Shown here: positions 22,822-30,629 of the stretch, in pieces
Position numbering within the stretch: the first letter of the stretch is position 1
How the letters are laid out: every line of letters begins with the position of its first letter
Source of the DNA: Oscillospiraceae bacterium
GTDB lineage: Bacteria; Bacillota; Clostridia; Oscillospirales; Oscillospiraceae
Direction of reading: 5' to 3'
Length of the DNA: 38,937 bases
NCBI GenBank assembly: GCA_902781745.1
Contig: CACZKM010000014.1
Span: forward strand, 1-38,937
The notes under the pieces: generated by a model
The model's input: only the letters and a program-made list of their open reading frames with translations
Told to the model about the DNA's origin: nothing
The model's database searches: none
Translations under genes and position numbers: made by a program

Positions 22822-23499
22822 ATGAAATATGAGATCAAAGGCGAGCCCATGCCCGTTGTTATTTGCCAACTGGACAGCGGCGAGTCCATTCTTTCCGAAT
22901 CCGGCGCCATGGGCTGGATGTCTCCCAACCTGGTCATGGAGACCGTGGGCGGGGGCGCCGGCAAGGTCTTCGGCCGGATGTTCTCCGGCGAGTCCATATT
23001 CCAGAACCGCTACACCGCCCAGGGCGGCCCCGGCATGATCGCCTTCGCCTCCAGCTTCCCCGGCTCCATCCGGGCCCTGGAGATCGACGAGCAGCACCCC
23101 GTGGTGGTGCAGAAGCGGGGCTTTCTGGCCTCGGAGGCCGGGGTGGAGCTCTCCGTCTTCTTCAAGAAGAAAGTGGCCTCCGGCCTCTTCGGCGGCGAAG
23201 GCTTCATCATGCAGAAGCTCAGCGGCCGGGGCCTGGCCTTCGTGGAGATCGACGGCAGCGTGGTGGAGTATGACCTGGCCCCGGGCCAGAAGCTCATCAC
23301 CAGCACCGGCCAGGTGGCCATGATGGACGCCACCTGCACCATGGACGTCCAGACCGTCAAGGGCGTGAAAAACGTCCTCTTCGGCGGCGAGGGCCTGTTC
23401 AACACCGTCATCACCGGTCCGGGCCGGGTGGTCCTCCAGACCATGCCCCTGACCAACTTCGCCGGCGCCATCGCCTCCATGCTGCCCAGCAACAAATGA
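22822..23499 (+). CDS. AIM24/TIGR00266 family protein
   Basis: A 225-residue beta-rich cytoplasmic protein of the AIM24 (DUF124) family. It begins MKYEIKGEPMPVVICQLDSG, followed by ESILSESGAMGWMSPNLVME and the glycine-rich GGGAGKVFGRMFSGES. FLASEAGVELSVFFKKKVASG, GEGFIMQKLSGRGLAFVE and DLAPGQKLITSTG-type blocks complete the family pattern. Length is typical. The bacterial role is undefined; the family fold is a double-stranded beta-sandwich related to tryptophan RNA-binding attenuator-like barrels. A good ribosome site (AGAAAGG) precedes the ATG. It is the last gene before a convergent terminator. Confidence 0.92.
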   Translation: MKYEIKGEPMPVVICQLDSGESILSESGAMGWMSPNLVMETVGGGAGKVFGRMFSGESIFQNRYTAQGGPGMIAFASSFPGSIRALEIDEQHPVVVQKRGFLASEAGVELSVFFKKKVASGLFGGEGFIMQKLSGRGLAFVEIDGSVVEYDLAPGQKLITSTGQVAMMDATCTMDVQTVKGVKNVLFGGEGLFNTVITGPGRVVLQTMPLTNFAGAIASMLPSNK

Positions 23500-23526
23500 T
23501 CGGACCCGTCAACAAAAAAACATGAC

Positions 23527-23562
23527 AAAAGCCCCCCAAGGAGATTGTTCTCCTTGGGGGGC
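23527..23562 (-). terminator. terminator between AIM24 and hbd
   Basis: GCCCCCCAAGGAGA (23531-23544), TTGT, TCTCCTTGGGGGGC (23549-23562): a perfect 14-bp stem. On the minus strand it is followed by TTTTG, so it mainly ends the leftward hbd transcript; on + no T-run follows, though it may still protect the AIM24 mRNA end. Confidence 0.8.
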
Positions 23563-23631
23563 ACGTTGTTATCTGATCAAACGCCCAAACGCGTCGCAGA
23601 CTTTCGCTTTCCACAGAAAGCGGGTTCAAAA

Positions 23632-24480
23632 TCAATACTTATAGAAGCCCTCGCCGGTCTTGCGGCCCAGCAGGCCGGCACGGACCATCTTCTTCATGGT
23701 CAGAGCGGGACGATACTTGCTGTCGCCGGTCTCGGTGAAGATGGTCTCCATGATGGCCAGGCAGATGTCCAGACCAACCAGGTCGGCCAGAGCCAGGGGG
23801 CCCATGGGGTGGTTGGCGCCGAAGCGCATGCCGGTGTCGATGTCTTCCTTGGAGGCGATGCCGTTCTCCAGGACCATGATGGCCTCGTTGATCATGGGGA
23901 ACAGGATGCGGTTGACGACGAAGCCGGGGGCCTCACCGACCTCGACGGGGCTCTTGCCCACCTCGGCGGCGCAGTCATAGACGGTCTTGAAGGTCTCGTC
24001 GTTGGTGCGGGCGCCGCGGATGACTTCCACCAGCTTCATGGCGGGAGCGGGGTTGAAGAAGTGCATGCCCAGGACCTTCTCAGGACGCTTGGTGGCAGCG
24101 GCAATGGCAGTGATGGAGATGGAGGAGGTGTTGGAAGCCAGGATGGTCTCGGGCTTGCAGATCTCGTCCAGTTCCTTGAAGATGCTCTTCTTGATGTCCA
24201 GGACCTCGATGGCGGCCTCCACGACCAGGTCACAGTCCTTGGCGTCGGCCAGCTCCAGGGTGAAGGAGATGCGGCTCAGGACGGCGTTCTTCTCGTCCTC
24301 GGTGATCTTGCCCTTGGCGACCTTCTTCTCCATGTTCTTGGTGACGACGCCCTCGCCGCGCTTGTTGAACTCCTCAGCGATGTCGCGGACGATGACGGTC
24401 TTGCCGGCCTCGGCGAAAACCTGGGCGATGCCCATGCCCATGGTGCCAGCACCCAGGACCATGATCTTGTTGATAGCCAT
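23632..24480 (-). CDS. hbd: 3-hydroxybutyryl-CoA dehydrogenase
   Basis: Reduces acetoacetyl-CoA to 3-hydroxybutyryl-CoA (NAD(P)H dependent) in the butyrate pathway. The 282-residue length and the motifs are typical: Rossmann [19 protein letters not shown] at residues about 8-26, [15 protein letters not shown], the catalytic [17 protein letters not shown] with its His, and [16 protein letters not shown]. The C-terminal domain has [15 protein letters not shown] and [14 protein letters not shown] at 24480 follows TTAGGAGGAAC. crt lies 99 nt upstream on the same strand, but a terminator-like hairpin and a separate promoter lie between, so hbd can be transcribed on its own. Confidence 0.97.
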   Translation of the reverse strand: MAINKIMVLGAGTMGMGIAQVFAEAGKTVIVRDIAEEFNKRGEGVVTKNMEKKVAKGKITEDEKNAVLSRISFTLELADAKDCDLVVEAAIEVLDIKKSIFKELDEICKPETILASNTSSISITAIAAATKRPEKVLGMHFFNPAPAMKLVEVIRGARTNDETFKTVYDCAAEVGKSPVEVGEAPGFVVNRILFPMINEAIMVLENGIASKEDIDTGMRFGANHPMGPLALADLVGLDICLAIMETIFTETGDSKYRPALTMKKMVRAGLLGRKTGEGFYKY

Positions 24481-24503
24481 AGTAGTGTTCCTCCTAAGAT
24501 TTG

Positions 24504-24532
24504 ATGATATATAAATTTATATTTATTGACAG
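24504..24532 (-). promoter_or_regulatory. hbd promoter with palindromic spacer
   Basis: Minus strand CTGTCA (24527-24532), 17 nt, TATCAT (24504-24509). The spacer contains the perfect 14-bp palindrome ATATAAATTTATAT (24509-24522), a good place for a repressor to bind. Confidence 0.6.
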
Positions 24533-24566
24533 GGGAAAAGCAGGGGCGACCAGGATCGTCCCTGCT
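24533..24566 (-). terminator. hairpin after crt
   Basis: On the minus strand GCAGGGACGA pairs with TCGCCCCTGC (one G-T pair) around CCTGG-containing loop (24541-24566), followed by TTTTCCCC. Probably ends or attenuates crt transcription before hbd. Confidence 0.65.
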
Positions 24567-24579
24567 CTCAGATGGTTTA

Positions 24580-25356
24580 TCAGCGGTTTTTGAAGCCGTC
24601 CAGCTTTCTCTTTTCCACGAAAGCCTTCATGGCGTCCTTCTGGTCCTCGGTGCCGAAGCAGGTGGCGAAGGCCAGGGCCTCGTAGGTGACGGCGGTGGAG
24701 ATGTCGCAGTCGATGCCGCGGCGAATGGCCATCTTGGACGTCTTGATGGCGACCTGAGCGTTCTTGCAGATCTTCTCCGCCAGTTCCATGGCCTTGGGCA
24801 TGAGCTCCTCGGGAGCATAGACGTGGTTGACCATGCCGATCTCCAGAGCCCGCTGGGCGGTGATGGTGTCAGCGGTGTAGATGAGCTCCATGGCCGGGCC
24901 GGTGCCGATGATACGGGCCATGCGCTGGGTGCCGCCGAAGCCGGGGATGATGCCCAGGCCCACCTCGGGCTGACCGAACTTGGCCTTCTCAGAGGCCACG
25001 CGGATGTCGCAGGCCAGAGCCATCTCGCAGCCGCCGCCCAGAGCGAAGCCGTTGACCGCGGCGATGGTGGGCTTGGGGAACATGTCCACCCGCATGAGCA
25101 GACCGTTGCCCAGCTCGGAGAAGGCCAGGCCCTCTTCCACGTTCATGGTAGCCATCTCGCCGATGTCGGCGCCGGCGATGAAGGAACGGCCTTCACCGGT
25201 GATGATCACAACAAAGATGTCGTCGTCCTGCTCCACCACATCCAGAGCCTTGTCCAGATCGGCGAAGACGGCCTTGCTCAGGGCGTTCAGGGCCTCGGGG
25301 CGGTTCATCTTGACGATACCGACGTGACCTTCCTTGATAACTTCAACTAATGCCAT
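24580..25356 (-). CDS. crt: enoyl-CoA hydratase/crotonase
   Basis: Dehydrates 3-hydroxybutyryl-CoA to crotonyl-CoA. The 258-residue crotonase-fold protein has NRPEALNALSKAVFADLDKA, the oxyanion-hole block GEGRSFIAGADIGEM near residue 55-70, and the second block AAVNGFALGGGCEMALACDI. Both catalytic glutamates are placed as in short-chain enoyl-CoA hydratases: PEVGLGIIPGFGGTQRM carries the second. ATG at 25356 follows TTAGGAGGTAA. It precedes hbd on the same strand, as in butyrate-forming Clostridia, but thiolase, butyryl-CoA dehydrogenase and etf genes are not in this window. A promoter and 11-bp direct repeats lie upstream. Confidence 0.95.
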   Translation of the reverse strand: MALVEVIKEGHVGIVKMNRPEALNALSKAVFADLDKALDVVEQDDDIFVVIITGEGRSFIAGADIGEMATMNVEEGLAFSELGNGLLMRVDMFPKPTIAAVNGFALGGGCEMALACDIRVASEKAKFGQPEVGLGIIPGFGGTQRMARIIGTGPAMELIYTADTITAQRALEIGMVNHVYAPEELMPKAMELAEKICKNAQVAIKTSKMAIRRGIDCDISTAVTYEALAFATCFGTEDQKDAMKAFVEKRKLDGFKNR

Positions 25357-25392
25357 CTTGATTTACCTCCTAAACAGCATGGGGGATTTTTT

Positions 25393-25433
25393 CCGAAATA
25401 ACGCGGCCGTAGAAACGCCGCGCCGAAATAACG
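25393..25433 (-). repeat. direct repeats in the crt leader
   Basis: CCGAAATAACG (plus-strand reading) occurs at 25393-25403 and 25423-25433, exactly 30 bp apart (about three helical turns). Between them CGCGGC and GCCGCG (25402-25407, 25417-25422) form an inverted repeat. All of it lies between the crt promoter and start codon. Confidence 0.65.
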
Positions 25434-25438
25434 AAACA

Positions 25439-25467
25439 AGTATACTTCATTTTTCCCCACGGGACAA
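25439..25467 (-). promoter_or_regulatory. crt promoter
   Basis: Minus strand TTGTCC (25462-25467), 17 nt, TATACT (25439-25444), about 80 nt upstream of the crt ATG. Confidence 0.7.
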
Positions 25468-25530
25468 GGTAAAGTTAGTCGCTGTTTTTGCCGAAAAAAA
25501 AGCAAGGCCTCCATCATTTCTGTCCACATT

Positions 25531-26244
25531 TTAACGAATCAGGCGGCTGATTTCCTGCACAAGGGGCAAATAGAGGAAGGGGATGAAAACCGCGGGGAGC
25601 ATATTGCCCACCTTGAGGGGTTTTTCCGTGACCTTGAGCATATTCAGGCCGATGCCCACGATGATACAGCCCCCCACAGCGCTCAGCTCGGTGATGAGAG
25701 GCTCGGTGAGATACCCCGCCACCAGGCCGGCCAGGAGGGTGATGGCTCCCTCATAAATCAGGACGGGCACGGCGGAAAAGGCAACGCCCACCCCCACGGC
25801 GGCGGCCAGGCTGATGGAGAAGACCCCGTCGATGACCGCCTTGGAGGTGAGGATGGTGTAGTCGTGGTGGATGCCCGCGTCGATGCTGCCCAGGATGGCC
25901 ATAGCCCCCACGCAGTAGAGGACCGAGGCGGTGACGAAGCCGTCGGTGAAGGCGGAGCCGGAGCCGCCCCCCTTCATGAGCTTGGCCTTGATCAGGTCCC
26001 CGCAGCGCTCCAGCCGCTTCTCAATGTCGATGACCTCCCCCAGGATGGTGCCCACCACCAGGCTGACGATCATGCAGAGGGTGTTTTCCGTGCCGATGGC
26101 GGAGGTGACGCCGATGGCCACCACCCCCAGGCCCAGGCACTGGACCACCACGTCCAGGAACCGGGTGGGGAGCTTGCCCCGGAAGACGATGCCCAGGACG
26201 CTGCCCAGGAGGATGAGGATACAGTTGATGAATACGCCGGGCAT
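25531..26244 (-). CDS. DUF554 integral membrane protein
   Basis: A 237-residue membrane protein of the DUF554 family with about seven hydrophobic helices: GVFINCILILLGSVLGIVF, then VVVQCLGLGVVAIGV, CMIVSLVVGTILGEVIDI, the central TASVLYCVGAMAILGSIDAG and the last NMLPAVFIPFLYLPLV. Conserved blocks are GTENTLCMI and GSAFTDGFVTASVLYCVGAMAI. The family is common in Firmicutes and presumed to be a transporter, with no proven substrate. ATG at 26244 follows AAAGGAGGGC; the longer frame upstream is antisense to the flippase gene. It has its own strong promoter, divergent from that flippase. Confidence 0.92.
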   Translation of the reverse strand: MPGVFINCILILLGSVLGIVFRGKLPTRFLDVVVQCLGLGVVAIGVTSAIGTENTLCMIVSLVVGTILGEVIDIEKRLERCGDLIKAKLMKGGGSGSAFTDGFVTASVLYCVGAMAILGSIDAGIHHDYTILTSKAVIDGVFSISLAAAVGVGVAFSAVPVLIYEGAITLLAGLVAGYLTEPLITELSAVGGCIIVGIGLNMLKVTEKPLKVGNMLPAVFIPFLYLPLVQEISRLIR

Positions 26245-26278
26245 GGAAAGCCCTCCTTTGCGGTGGGAGTGTCTGCCT

Positions 26279-26307
26279 ATCATAGCCCCTTCCGAGGAAC
26301 TTGTCAA
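26279..26307 (-). promoter_or_regulatory. DUF554 promoter
   Basis: Minus strand TTGACA (26302-26307), 17 nt, TATGAT (26279-26284): near-consensus, about 30 nt before the ribosome site. Confidence 0.85.
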
Positions 26308-26367
26308 AGACCCCCGGTCTATTTTTGCCCCTTTCCACATAGGCTGACGGGAAAGGGGGCGGCGCGC

Positions 26368-27864
26368 TTGGGCAATGTGACTTTGCTGACCCTCACCGGC
26401 CTGGGGTCCCAGTTGGTGGGGTTTTTCTACCGGGTCCTCCTCACCCGCCTGGCCGGGGCGGAGGTCCTGGGGCTCTATCAGCTTCTGCTTCCGGTGTACG
26501 GGGTCCTCACCGCCCTCACCGCGGGGGGACTCACCACCGGGGTGTCCAACCTCTCCGCCGGGTATCAGGCTCTGGGGGACCGGCGGGCGGTGGGCCAGGT
26601 CCGGCGTCAGGCGGTGGGCCTCTTCCTGGCCTTGGCGGCCCTCCCATGCCTCTGCCTGGAGGTCTTTTCCGACCCCATCTCCGTGTGGATCCTGGGAGAC
26701 GCCCGGACCCGGCTGGGCCTCATGCTTCTGGCCCCCTGCCTGGTGCTCACCGGGGTGGAGAACCTCCACAAGCACTACTTCTACGGCGTGGGGAAGGTCA
26801 CCCCGGCGGCGGTGACCGAGCTGCTGGAACAGCTTCTCCGGTCCGCCCTCTGCCTGGGCTGTCTGGTCCTGCTCCATCCGGCCACCCCGGAGGGAGCTGT
26901 GGGGGCCGTGGTCCTGGGCATGGCCCTGTGCGAGACGGCGGCGGCGGCCACCCAGCTCTTTCTCTTCCGTTGGGACATAGGGCCCGCCGCGTTCCGCCCC
27001 GGAGCAGGCCGGCCGGGGAAGAAGCTCCGCCGGCAGCTTGCCCGCATCGCCGCTCCCCTGGGGGCGGCGGCGGTGCTGGGGAGCCTCCTGTCCTCGGCCA
27101 ACGCCCTGCTCATCCCCCGGCTGCTGGTCCGGGGCGGGATGGACCAGGGCCGGGCGGTGGAGGCCTACGGCACGGTCTTCGGCATGGCCTTGCCCATGCT
27201 CCTGGTGCCCACAGCTTTTCTCTCCGCCCTGGACCTGGTGCTGGTCCCCGCCCTGGCCCGGTCCGCCGCCCTGGGGGACCGGGCGGGCATCCGGGACAAG
27301 GTAGACCGGGCAGCGGAGGCCGCCGGGCTGGTCCTCCTCCCCGCCCTGGCCCTGCTGGCCGCCCTGGGGCCTGCCCTGGGCCAGGCCCTCTACCGCACCC
27401 ACGCCGTGGGGGACTATCTGCCGGTGCTGGCCCTGGGGGTGCTCTTCTCCTGCTGGCACGGGCTTTTCTCCGGGGTCCTCACCGGCCTGGGGCGGCAGAA
27501 GACCGCCGCGGCCATCGCCCTGGTCTGCGACGGGGTCCAGCTTGGCCTGACGGTCTTTGCCGTGGCGCGCTGGGGGTTGGGCGGCTACGCCTGCAGCTTC
27601 GCGGCCTCCGGTCTGCTGGGGGCCCTCTGGGCGGGGCGGGCGGTCCGGCGGGAGACCGGGGCGAAGCCCTCCCTCCTGCTCCTTCCCCCGCTGCTGGCCG
27701 CCGCCCTGGCCGCCTCCTGCGGGAGCCTCATGGAGACCGCCCTCCTCCGGGGCGGGCTGGAGCCCCTGCCGGCGGCCCTGGGCGGGCTGGCCTTCGGGGC
27801 CCTGCTGATCCCCGCGGCCCTGGGGGCCATGGGGGTGCGCTTCCCCAAGCTGGATCTGGGGTGA
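26368..27864 (+). CDS. SpoVB-like polysaccharide/lipid flippase (MOP superfamily)
   Basis: A 498-residue polytopic membrane protein of the SpoVB/MurJ-like branch of the MOP exporter superfamily, which flips lipid-linked sugars. It begins VTLLTLTGLGSQLVGFFYRV and continues with about 12-14 helices. The N-terminal block LTRLAGAEVLGLYQLLLPVY and the loop GLTTGVSNLSAGYQALGD are the family marks. A TTG start at 26368 is preferred because GAAAGGGGG lies 8 nt before it and the family start aligns there; GTG 26377 is an alternative. The SpoVB-type identity would fit spore cortex formation, but this subfamily also has other roles. tadA follows 74 nt downstream with its own promoter. Confidence 0.87.
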   Translation: MGNVTLLTLTGLGSQLVGFFYRVLLTRLAGAEVLGLYQLLLPVYGVLTALTAGGLTTGVSNLSAGYQALGDRRAVGQVRRQAVGLFLALAALPCLCLEVFSDPISVWILGDARTRLGLMLLAPCLVLTGVENLHKHYFYGVGKVTPAAVTELLEQLLRSALCLGCLVLLHPATPEGAVGAVVLGMALCETAAAATQLFLFRWDIGPAAFRPGAGRPGKKLRRQLARIAAPLGAAAVLGSLLSSANALLIPRLLVRGGMDQGRAVEAYGTVFGMALPMLLVPTAFLSALDLVLVPALARSAALGDRAGIRDKVDRAAEAAGLVLLPALALLAALGPALGQALYRTHAVGDYLPVLALGVLFSCWHGLFSGVLTGLGRQKTAAAIALVCDGVQLGLTVFAVARWGLGGYACSFAASGLLGALWAGRAVRRETGAKPSLLLLPPLLAAALAASCGSLMETALLRGGLEPLPAALGGLAFGALLIPAALGAMGVRFPKLDLG

Positions 27865-27873
27865 GGCCCCGTA

Positions 27874-27903
27874 TGGACAAATCAGCAGCCGATATGCTAT
27901 AGT
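27874..27903 (+). promoter_or_regulatory. tadA promoter
   Basis: TGGACA (27874-27879), 18 nt, TATAGT (27898-27903), with TATGC before the -10 (extended -10). Confidence 0.6.
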
Positions 27904-27938
27904 GAAGAAAAGAACCCCGCCGAAAGGAGCGCCCCGCC

Positions 27939-28382
27939 ATGACCCACGAAGACTATATGCGTCAGGCCCTGGACCTGGCCCGGGAGGCCGCCGCCGCCGG
28001 GGAGGTGCCGGTGGGCTGCGTCATCGTCAGGGACGGCGCGGTCATCGGCCGGGGCCGCAACCGCCGGGAGGAGGACAACGACCCCGCCGGCCACGCGGAG
28101 CTGGCCGCCATCCGGGACGCCTGCCGGACCATCGGGGACTGGCGGCTGACGGGGACCCGGCTCTACGTCACCCTGGAGCCCTGCCCCATGTGCGCCGGAG
28201 GGATCATCAGCGCCCGGATCCCGGAGGTCTACTACGGGGCAAAGGACGCCGGCTTCGGGGCCTGCGGGTCCATCCTGAACCTCTTTGAGGAGAACTTCCG
28301 CCACCACCCCAAGATCGTGGGGCACATCCTGGAGGCGGAGTGCGGGGCGGTGCTGGCGGACTTTTTCGCCGGGGTGCGGTAA
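27939..28382 (+). CDS. tadA: tRNA-specific adenosine deaminase TadA
   Basis: Deaminates A34 to inosine in tRNA-Arg(ACG) so that it reads CGN codons; essential in most bacteria. The 147-residue cytidine-deaminase-fold protein has the zinc/catalytic motif HAE (H52, E54) in GHAELAAIRD, and PCPMC (C82, C85) in LEPCPMCAGGI. YYGAKDAGFGACGS and NLFEENFRHHP are the TadA-specific substrate blocks. ATG follows GAAAGGAGC. It sits after the SpoVB-like gene with a promoter of its own. Confidence 0.97.
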   Translation: MTHEDYMRQALDLAREAAAAGEVPVGCVIVRDGAVIGRGRNRREEDNDPAGHAELAAIRDACRTIGDWRLTGTRLYVTLEPCPMCAGGIISARIPEVYYGAKDAGFGACGSILNLFEENFRHHPKIVGHILEAECGAVLADFFAGVR

Positions 28383-28415
28383 GTTTGGGGCAACTTTTTT
28401 CGCAACTTAAAGGAA

Positions 28416-28465
28416 TTGTAACATTTCTAGTCTTATTTTGTAACATCTCTTTGTTATGATGTAAC
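28416..28465 (+). promoter_or_regulatory. TGTAAC iterations and extended -10 of a possible small RNA
   Basis: TTGTAACATTTC (28416), TTGTAACATCTC (28438) and ATGTAAC (28459) are spaced 22 and 21 nt, about two helical turns. TGTTATGAT (28452-28460) is an extended -10 reading rightwards. No gene start follows for 160 nt. Confidence 0.45.
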
Positions 28466-28466
28466 T

Positions 28467-28548
28467 GCAAGAGTCAAGAAAGCTTCTTTTTCATTTTTAA
28501 CCTTCGGAAAAACGGGGTTGGCGTTGTGGTTTCGCCGGCCCCCTTTTT
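28467..28548 (+). ncRNA. candidate small RNA between tadA and the FAH gene
   Basis: A promoter-like extended -10 (28452-28460) is followed by about 40 unstructured bases and a long terminator hairpin: AAAAACGGGGTTGGCG (28508-28523) pairs, with two G-U pairs and one mismatch, with CGCCGGCCCCCTTTTT (28533-28548). No ribosome site or coding frame is visible. If the first terminator leaks, transcription would end at the second, about 28604, for a 138-nt RNA. No known RNA family is recognised. Confidence 0.4.
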
Positions 28549-28568
28549 CTGTCCGCGGGACAACAAAG

Positions 28569-28603
28569 ACCGGCGCAGCCCCTCTCAGGCTGCGCCGGTT
28601 TTT
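28569..28603 (+). terminator. strong terminator, rightward
   Basis: ACCGGCGCAGCC (28569-28580), loop CCTCTCA, GGCTGCGCCGGT (28588-28599), then TTTT. A 12-bp perfect stem. Confidence 0.85.
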
Positions 28604-28626
28604 CGCTGTTTTCTTGGTTGTTTGGT

Positions 28627-29481
28627 TCACTCGACGGTGTTCTCCAGCTCCCCGATGCCCTCGATGAAGCACTTGACCACGTCGCCCTTTTTCAAAAATT
28701 TGGGCGGGTCGAAGCCCATGCCCACCCCGGCGGGGGTGCCGGTAGCGATGACGGTGCCCGCCTGGAGGGCCATGCCCTGGGAGAGCTCGTGGATGATGTG
28801 GGCGATGCCGAAGATCAGCTCGTCGGTGACGGCGTCCTGGCGGAGCTCTCCGTTGATCCAAGTGCGGATGGCCTGGGCGGGGGGCTGGGCAAAGGCGTCC
28901 TTGGTGACGATGCAGGGGCCCATGGGGGTGAAGCCGTCCAGGCCCTTGCCGAAGGTCCACTGCTTGTGGCTGGTCTGGAGGTTCCGGGCGGAGACGTCGT
29001 TGACGATGGTGTAGCCGAAGACAAAGTCGAAGGCGTCGGCCTCCGCCACCCGGACCGCGTCCTTTCCGAGGATCACCGCCAGCTCGGTCTCATAGTCCAG
29101 GCTGTCCACGATGTCGAAGTGGCCGGGGATGGGGTCCCCGGGGCCTGGGCAGGCGTTGGCCCGCTTGGAGAAGTACACCGCCCGGGCCTTTTCCCGGGTG
29201 AAGGCCTCCTTGTCGAACTGCTCGGCCTCGGTCTTGTGCTTCTGGTAGTTCATCCCCAGGCAGATCACGTCCTGCCGGGGGGACGGGATGGGGGCCAGAA
29301 CCTTGCAGGCCGGCAGGGGGATGGTCCCCGCGTCCAGTCCGGCCAGGACGCCGTCCCGGTGGGCGGGATCGTCGGTGAGCAGGTCGTTCATGGTTCCGTA
29401 AGGCAGCCGGGCCAGAGTCCCCGGCGCGGTCTCCGCCGCCGGGAAGGTCTCGCCGGCATAGGTCACCGTGTAGAGCTTCAT
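28627..29481 (-). CDS. fumarylacetoacetate hydrolase (FAH) family protein
   Basis: A 284-residue metal-dependent C-C or C-O hydrolase/decarboxylase/isomerase of the FAH superfamily. Residues about 65-end hold the fold: VICLGMNYQKHKTEAEQF, then PGHFDIVDSLDYETELAVIL with the metal-ligand Glu-x-Glu, and FGYTIVNDVSARNLQ. QWTFGKGLDGFTPMGPCIV, IATGTPAGVGMGFDPP and GDVVKCFIEGIGELENTV complete the pattern. The substrate is not predictable; such genes often serve aromatic-compound or oxaloacetate-related steps. ATG at 29481 follows AAAGGAGGGA. Its promoter overlaps the stop codon of the upstream DAHP synthase gene, so it is separately expressed. Confidence 0.93.
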   Translation of the reverse strand: MKLYTVTYAGETFPAAETAPGTLARLPYGTMNDLLTDDPAHRDGVLAGLDAGTIPLPACKVLAPIPSPRQDVICLGMNYQKHKTEAEQFDKEAFTREKARAVYFSKRANACPGPGDPIPGHFDIVDSLDYETELAVILGKDAVRVAEADAFDFVFGYTIVNDVSARNLQTSHKQWTFGKGLDGFTPMGPCIVTKDAFAQPPAQAIRTWINGELRQDAVTDELIFGIAHIIHELSQGMALQAGTVIATGTPAGVGMGFDPPKFLKKGDVVKCFIEGIGELENTVE

Positions 29482-29511
29482 GGGAGGTCCCTCCTTTGGA
29501 ATGTTACCGTT

Positions 29512-29540
29512 ATTATAGCCAAGGGGCGGGCGCCGGTCAA
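29512..29540 (-). promoter_or_regulatory. FAH-gene promoter
   Basis: Minus strand TTGACC (29535-29540), 17 nt, TATAAT (29512-29517). The -35 overlaps the stop codon of the DAHP synthase gene (29537-29539). Confidence 0.8.
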
Positions 29541-30583
29541 GCCAGCTCCGCCAGGTCCAGGATGAGCCTTTCGCTCTTCTCCCAGCCCAGGCAGGGGTCG
29601 GTGATGGATTTGCCGTAGACCCCGTCGCCGATGCTCTGGCAGCCGTCCTCCAGGTAGCTCTCGATCATCAGGCCCTTCACCAGGTCCCGGATCTCCGGGT
29701 CCACGTTCCGGCTGTGCATGATGTCTTTGGCGATGCGGATCTGCTCCAGATACCGCTTGCCGGAGTTGGAGTGGTTGGTGTCCACCATCACCCCGGGGTT
29801 GGCCAGGCCGGGCTGGTCATGGTACTGGTCCAGCAGGCCCCGGAGGTCCTCATAGTGGTAGTTGGGGTGGCTGCGGCCGAAGCGGTCCACAGACCCCCGG
29901 AGGATGGCGTGGGCCAGAGGGTTTCCCTTGGTGCGGACCTCCCAGCCCCGGTAGACGAACTTCTGGGGGCTCTGGGCGGCGGCGATGGAGTTCATCATCA
30001 CCGTCACGTCGCCGCTGGTGGGGTTTTTCATCCCCGCGGGGATGCCCAGGCCGCTGGAGACGATGCGGTGCTGCTGGTCCTCCACGGACCGGGCCCCGAT
30101 GGCCACATAGCTGAGGATGTCGGAGAGGTAGCGGTAGTTCTCGGGATAGAGCATCTCGTCGGCGCTGGTGAACCCTGTCTCCCGGGCGATCCGGGCGTGG
30201 AGCTCCCGGATGGCCATGATGCCGGCCCACATATCCTCCCCCTTCTCCGGGTCGGGCTGGTGGAGCATCCCCTTGTACCCCACGCCCTTGGTCCGGGGCT
30301 TGTTGGTATATACCCGGGGAACGATGAGCAGCTTGTCCGCCACCTCCTCCTGGACCCGGGCCAGCCGGTGCATATAGTCCAGCACCGCGTCCTCCCGGTC
30401 CGCCGAGCAGGGTCCGATGACCAGCAGGAGCTTCCGGCTGCGACCGGTGAGGATATCCTCGATCTCCCGGTCCCGGGCCAGCTTTCGGGCCTCTACCTCG
30501 GGGCTGATGGGGTATTCTTCCTTGAGTTCCTTGGGGGTGGGCAGCTTGCGGATAAACTCCATCTGGCCTTCCATTGCTTCCAT
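29537..30583 (-). CDS. aroF: 3-deoxy-7-phosphoheptulonate (DAHP) synthase
   Basis: Class I DAHP synthase, first step of aromatic amino-acid synthesis: phosphoenolpyruvate plus erythrose 4-phosphate. The 348-residue protein carries LLVIGPCSADREDAVLDY near residue 50, the substrate loop RVYTNKPRTKGVGYKG near 95, VAIGARSVEDQQHR and PTSGDVTVMMN. The C-terminal VDTNHSNSGK carries a metal ligand, and SIGDGVYGKSITDPC a further conserved block. This matches the AroF/AroG/AroH type; which isoform it replaces is not decidable. ATG at 30583 follows AGGAAGTGAT; the upstream extension of the frame has no similarity. The promoter is of the TTGCGC type. No attenuator is obvious. Confidence 0.95.
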   Translation of the reverse strand: MEAMEGQMEFIRKLPTPKELKEEYPISPEVEARKLARDREIEDILTGRSRKLLLVIGPCSADREDAVLDYMHRLARVQEEVADKLLIVPRVYTNKPRTKGVGYKGMLHQPDPEKGEDMWAGIMAIRELHARIARETGFTSADEMLYPENYRYLSDILSYVAIGARSVEDQQHRIVSSGLGIPAGMKNPTSGDVTVMMNSIAAAQSPQKFVYRGWEVRTKGNPLAHAILRGSVDRFGRSHPNYHYEDLRGLLDQYHDQPGLANPGVMVDTNHSNSGKRYLEQIRIAKDIMHSRNVDPEIRDLVKGLMIESYLEDGCQSIGDGVYGKSITDPCLGWEKSERLILDLAELA

Positions 30584-30629
30584 GGGATCACTTCCTGTCT
30601 CGGCCTTCCGCCGGTTCGATGTGAATGTC

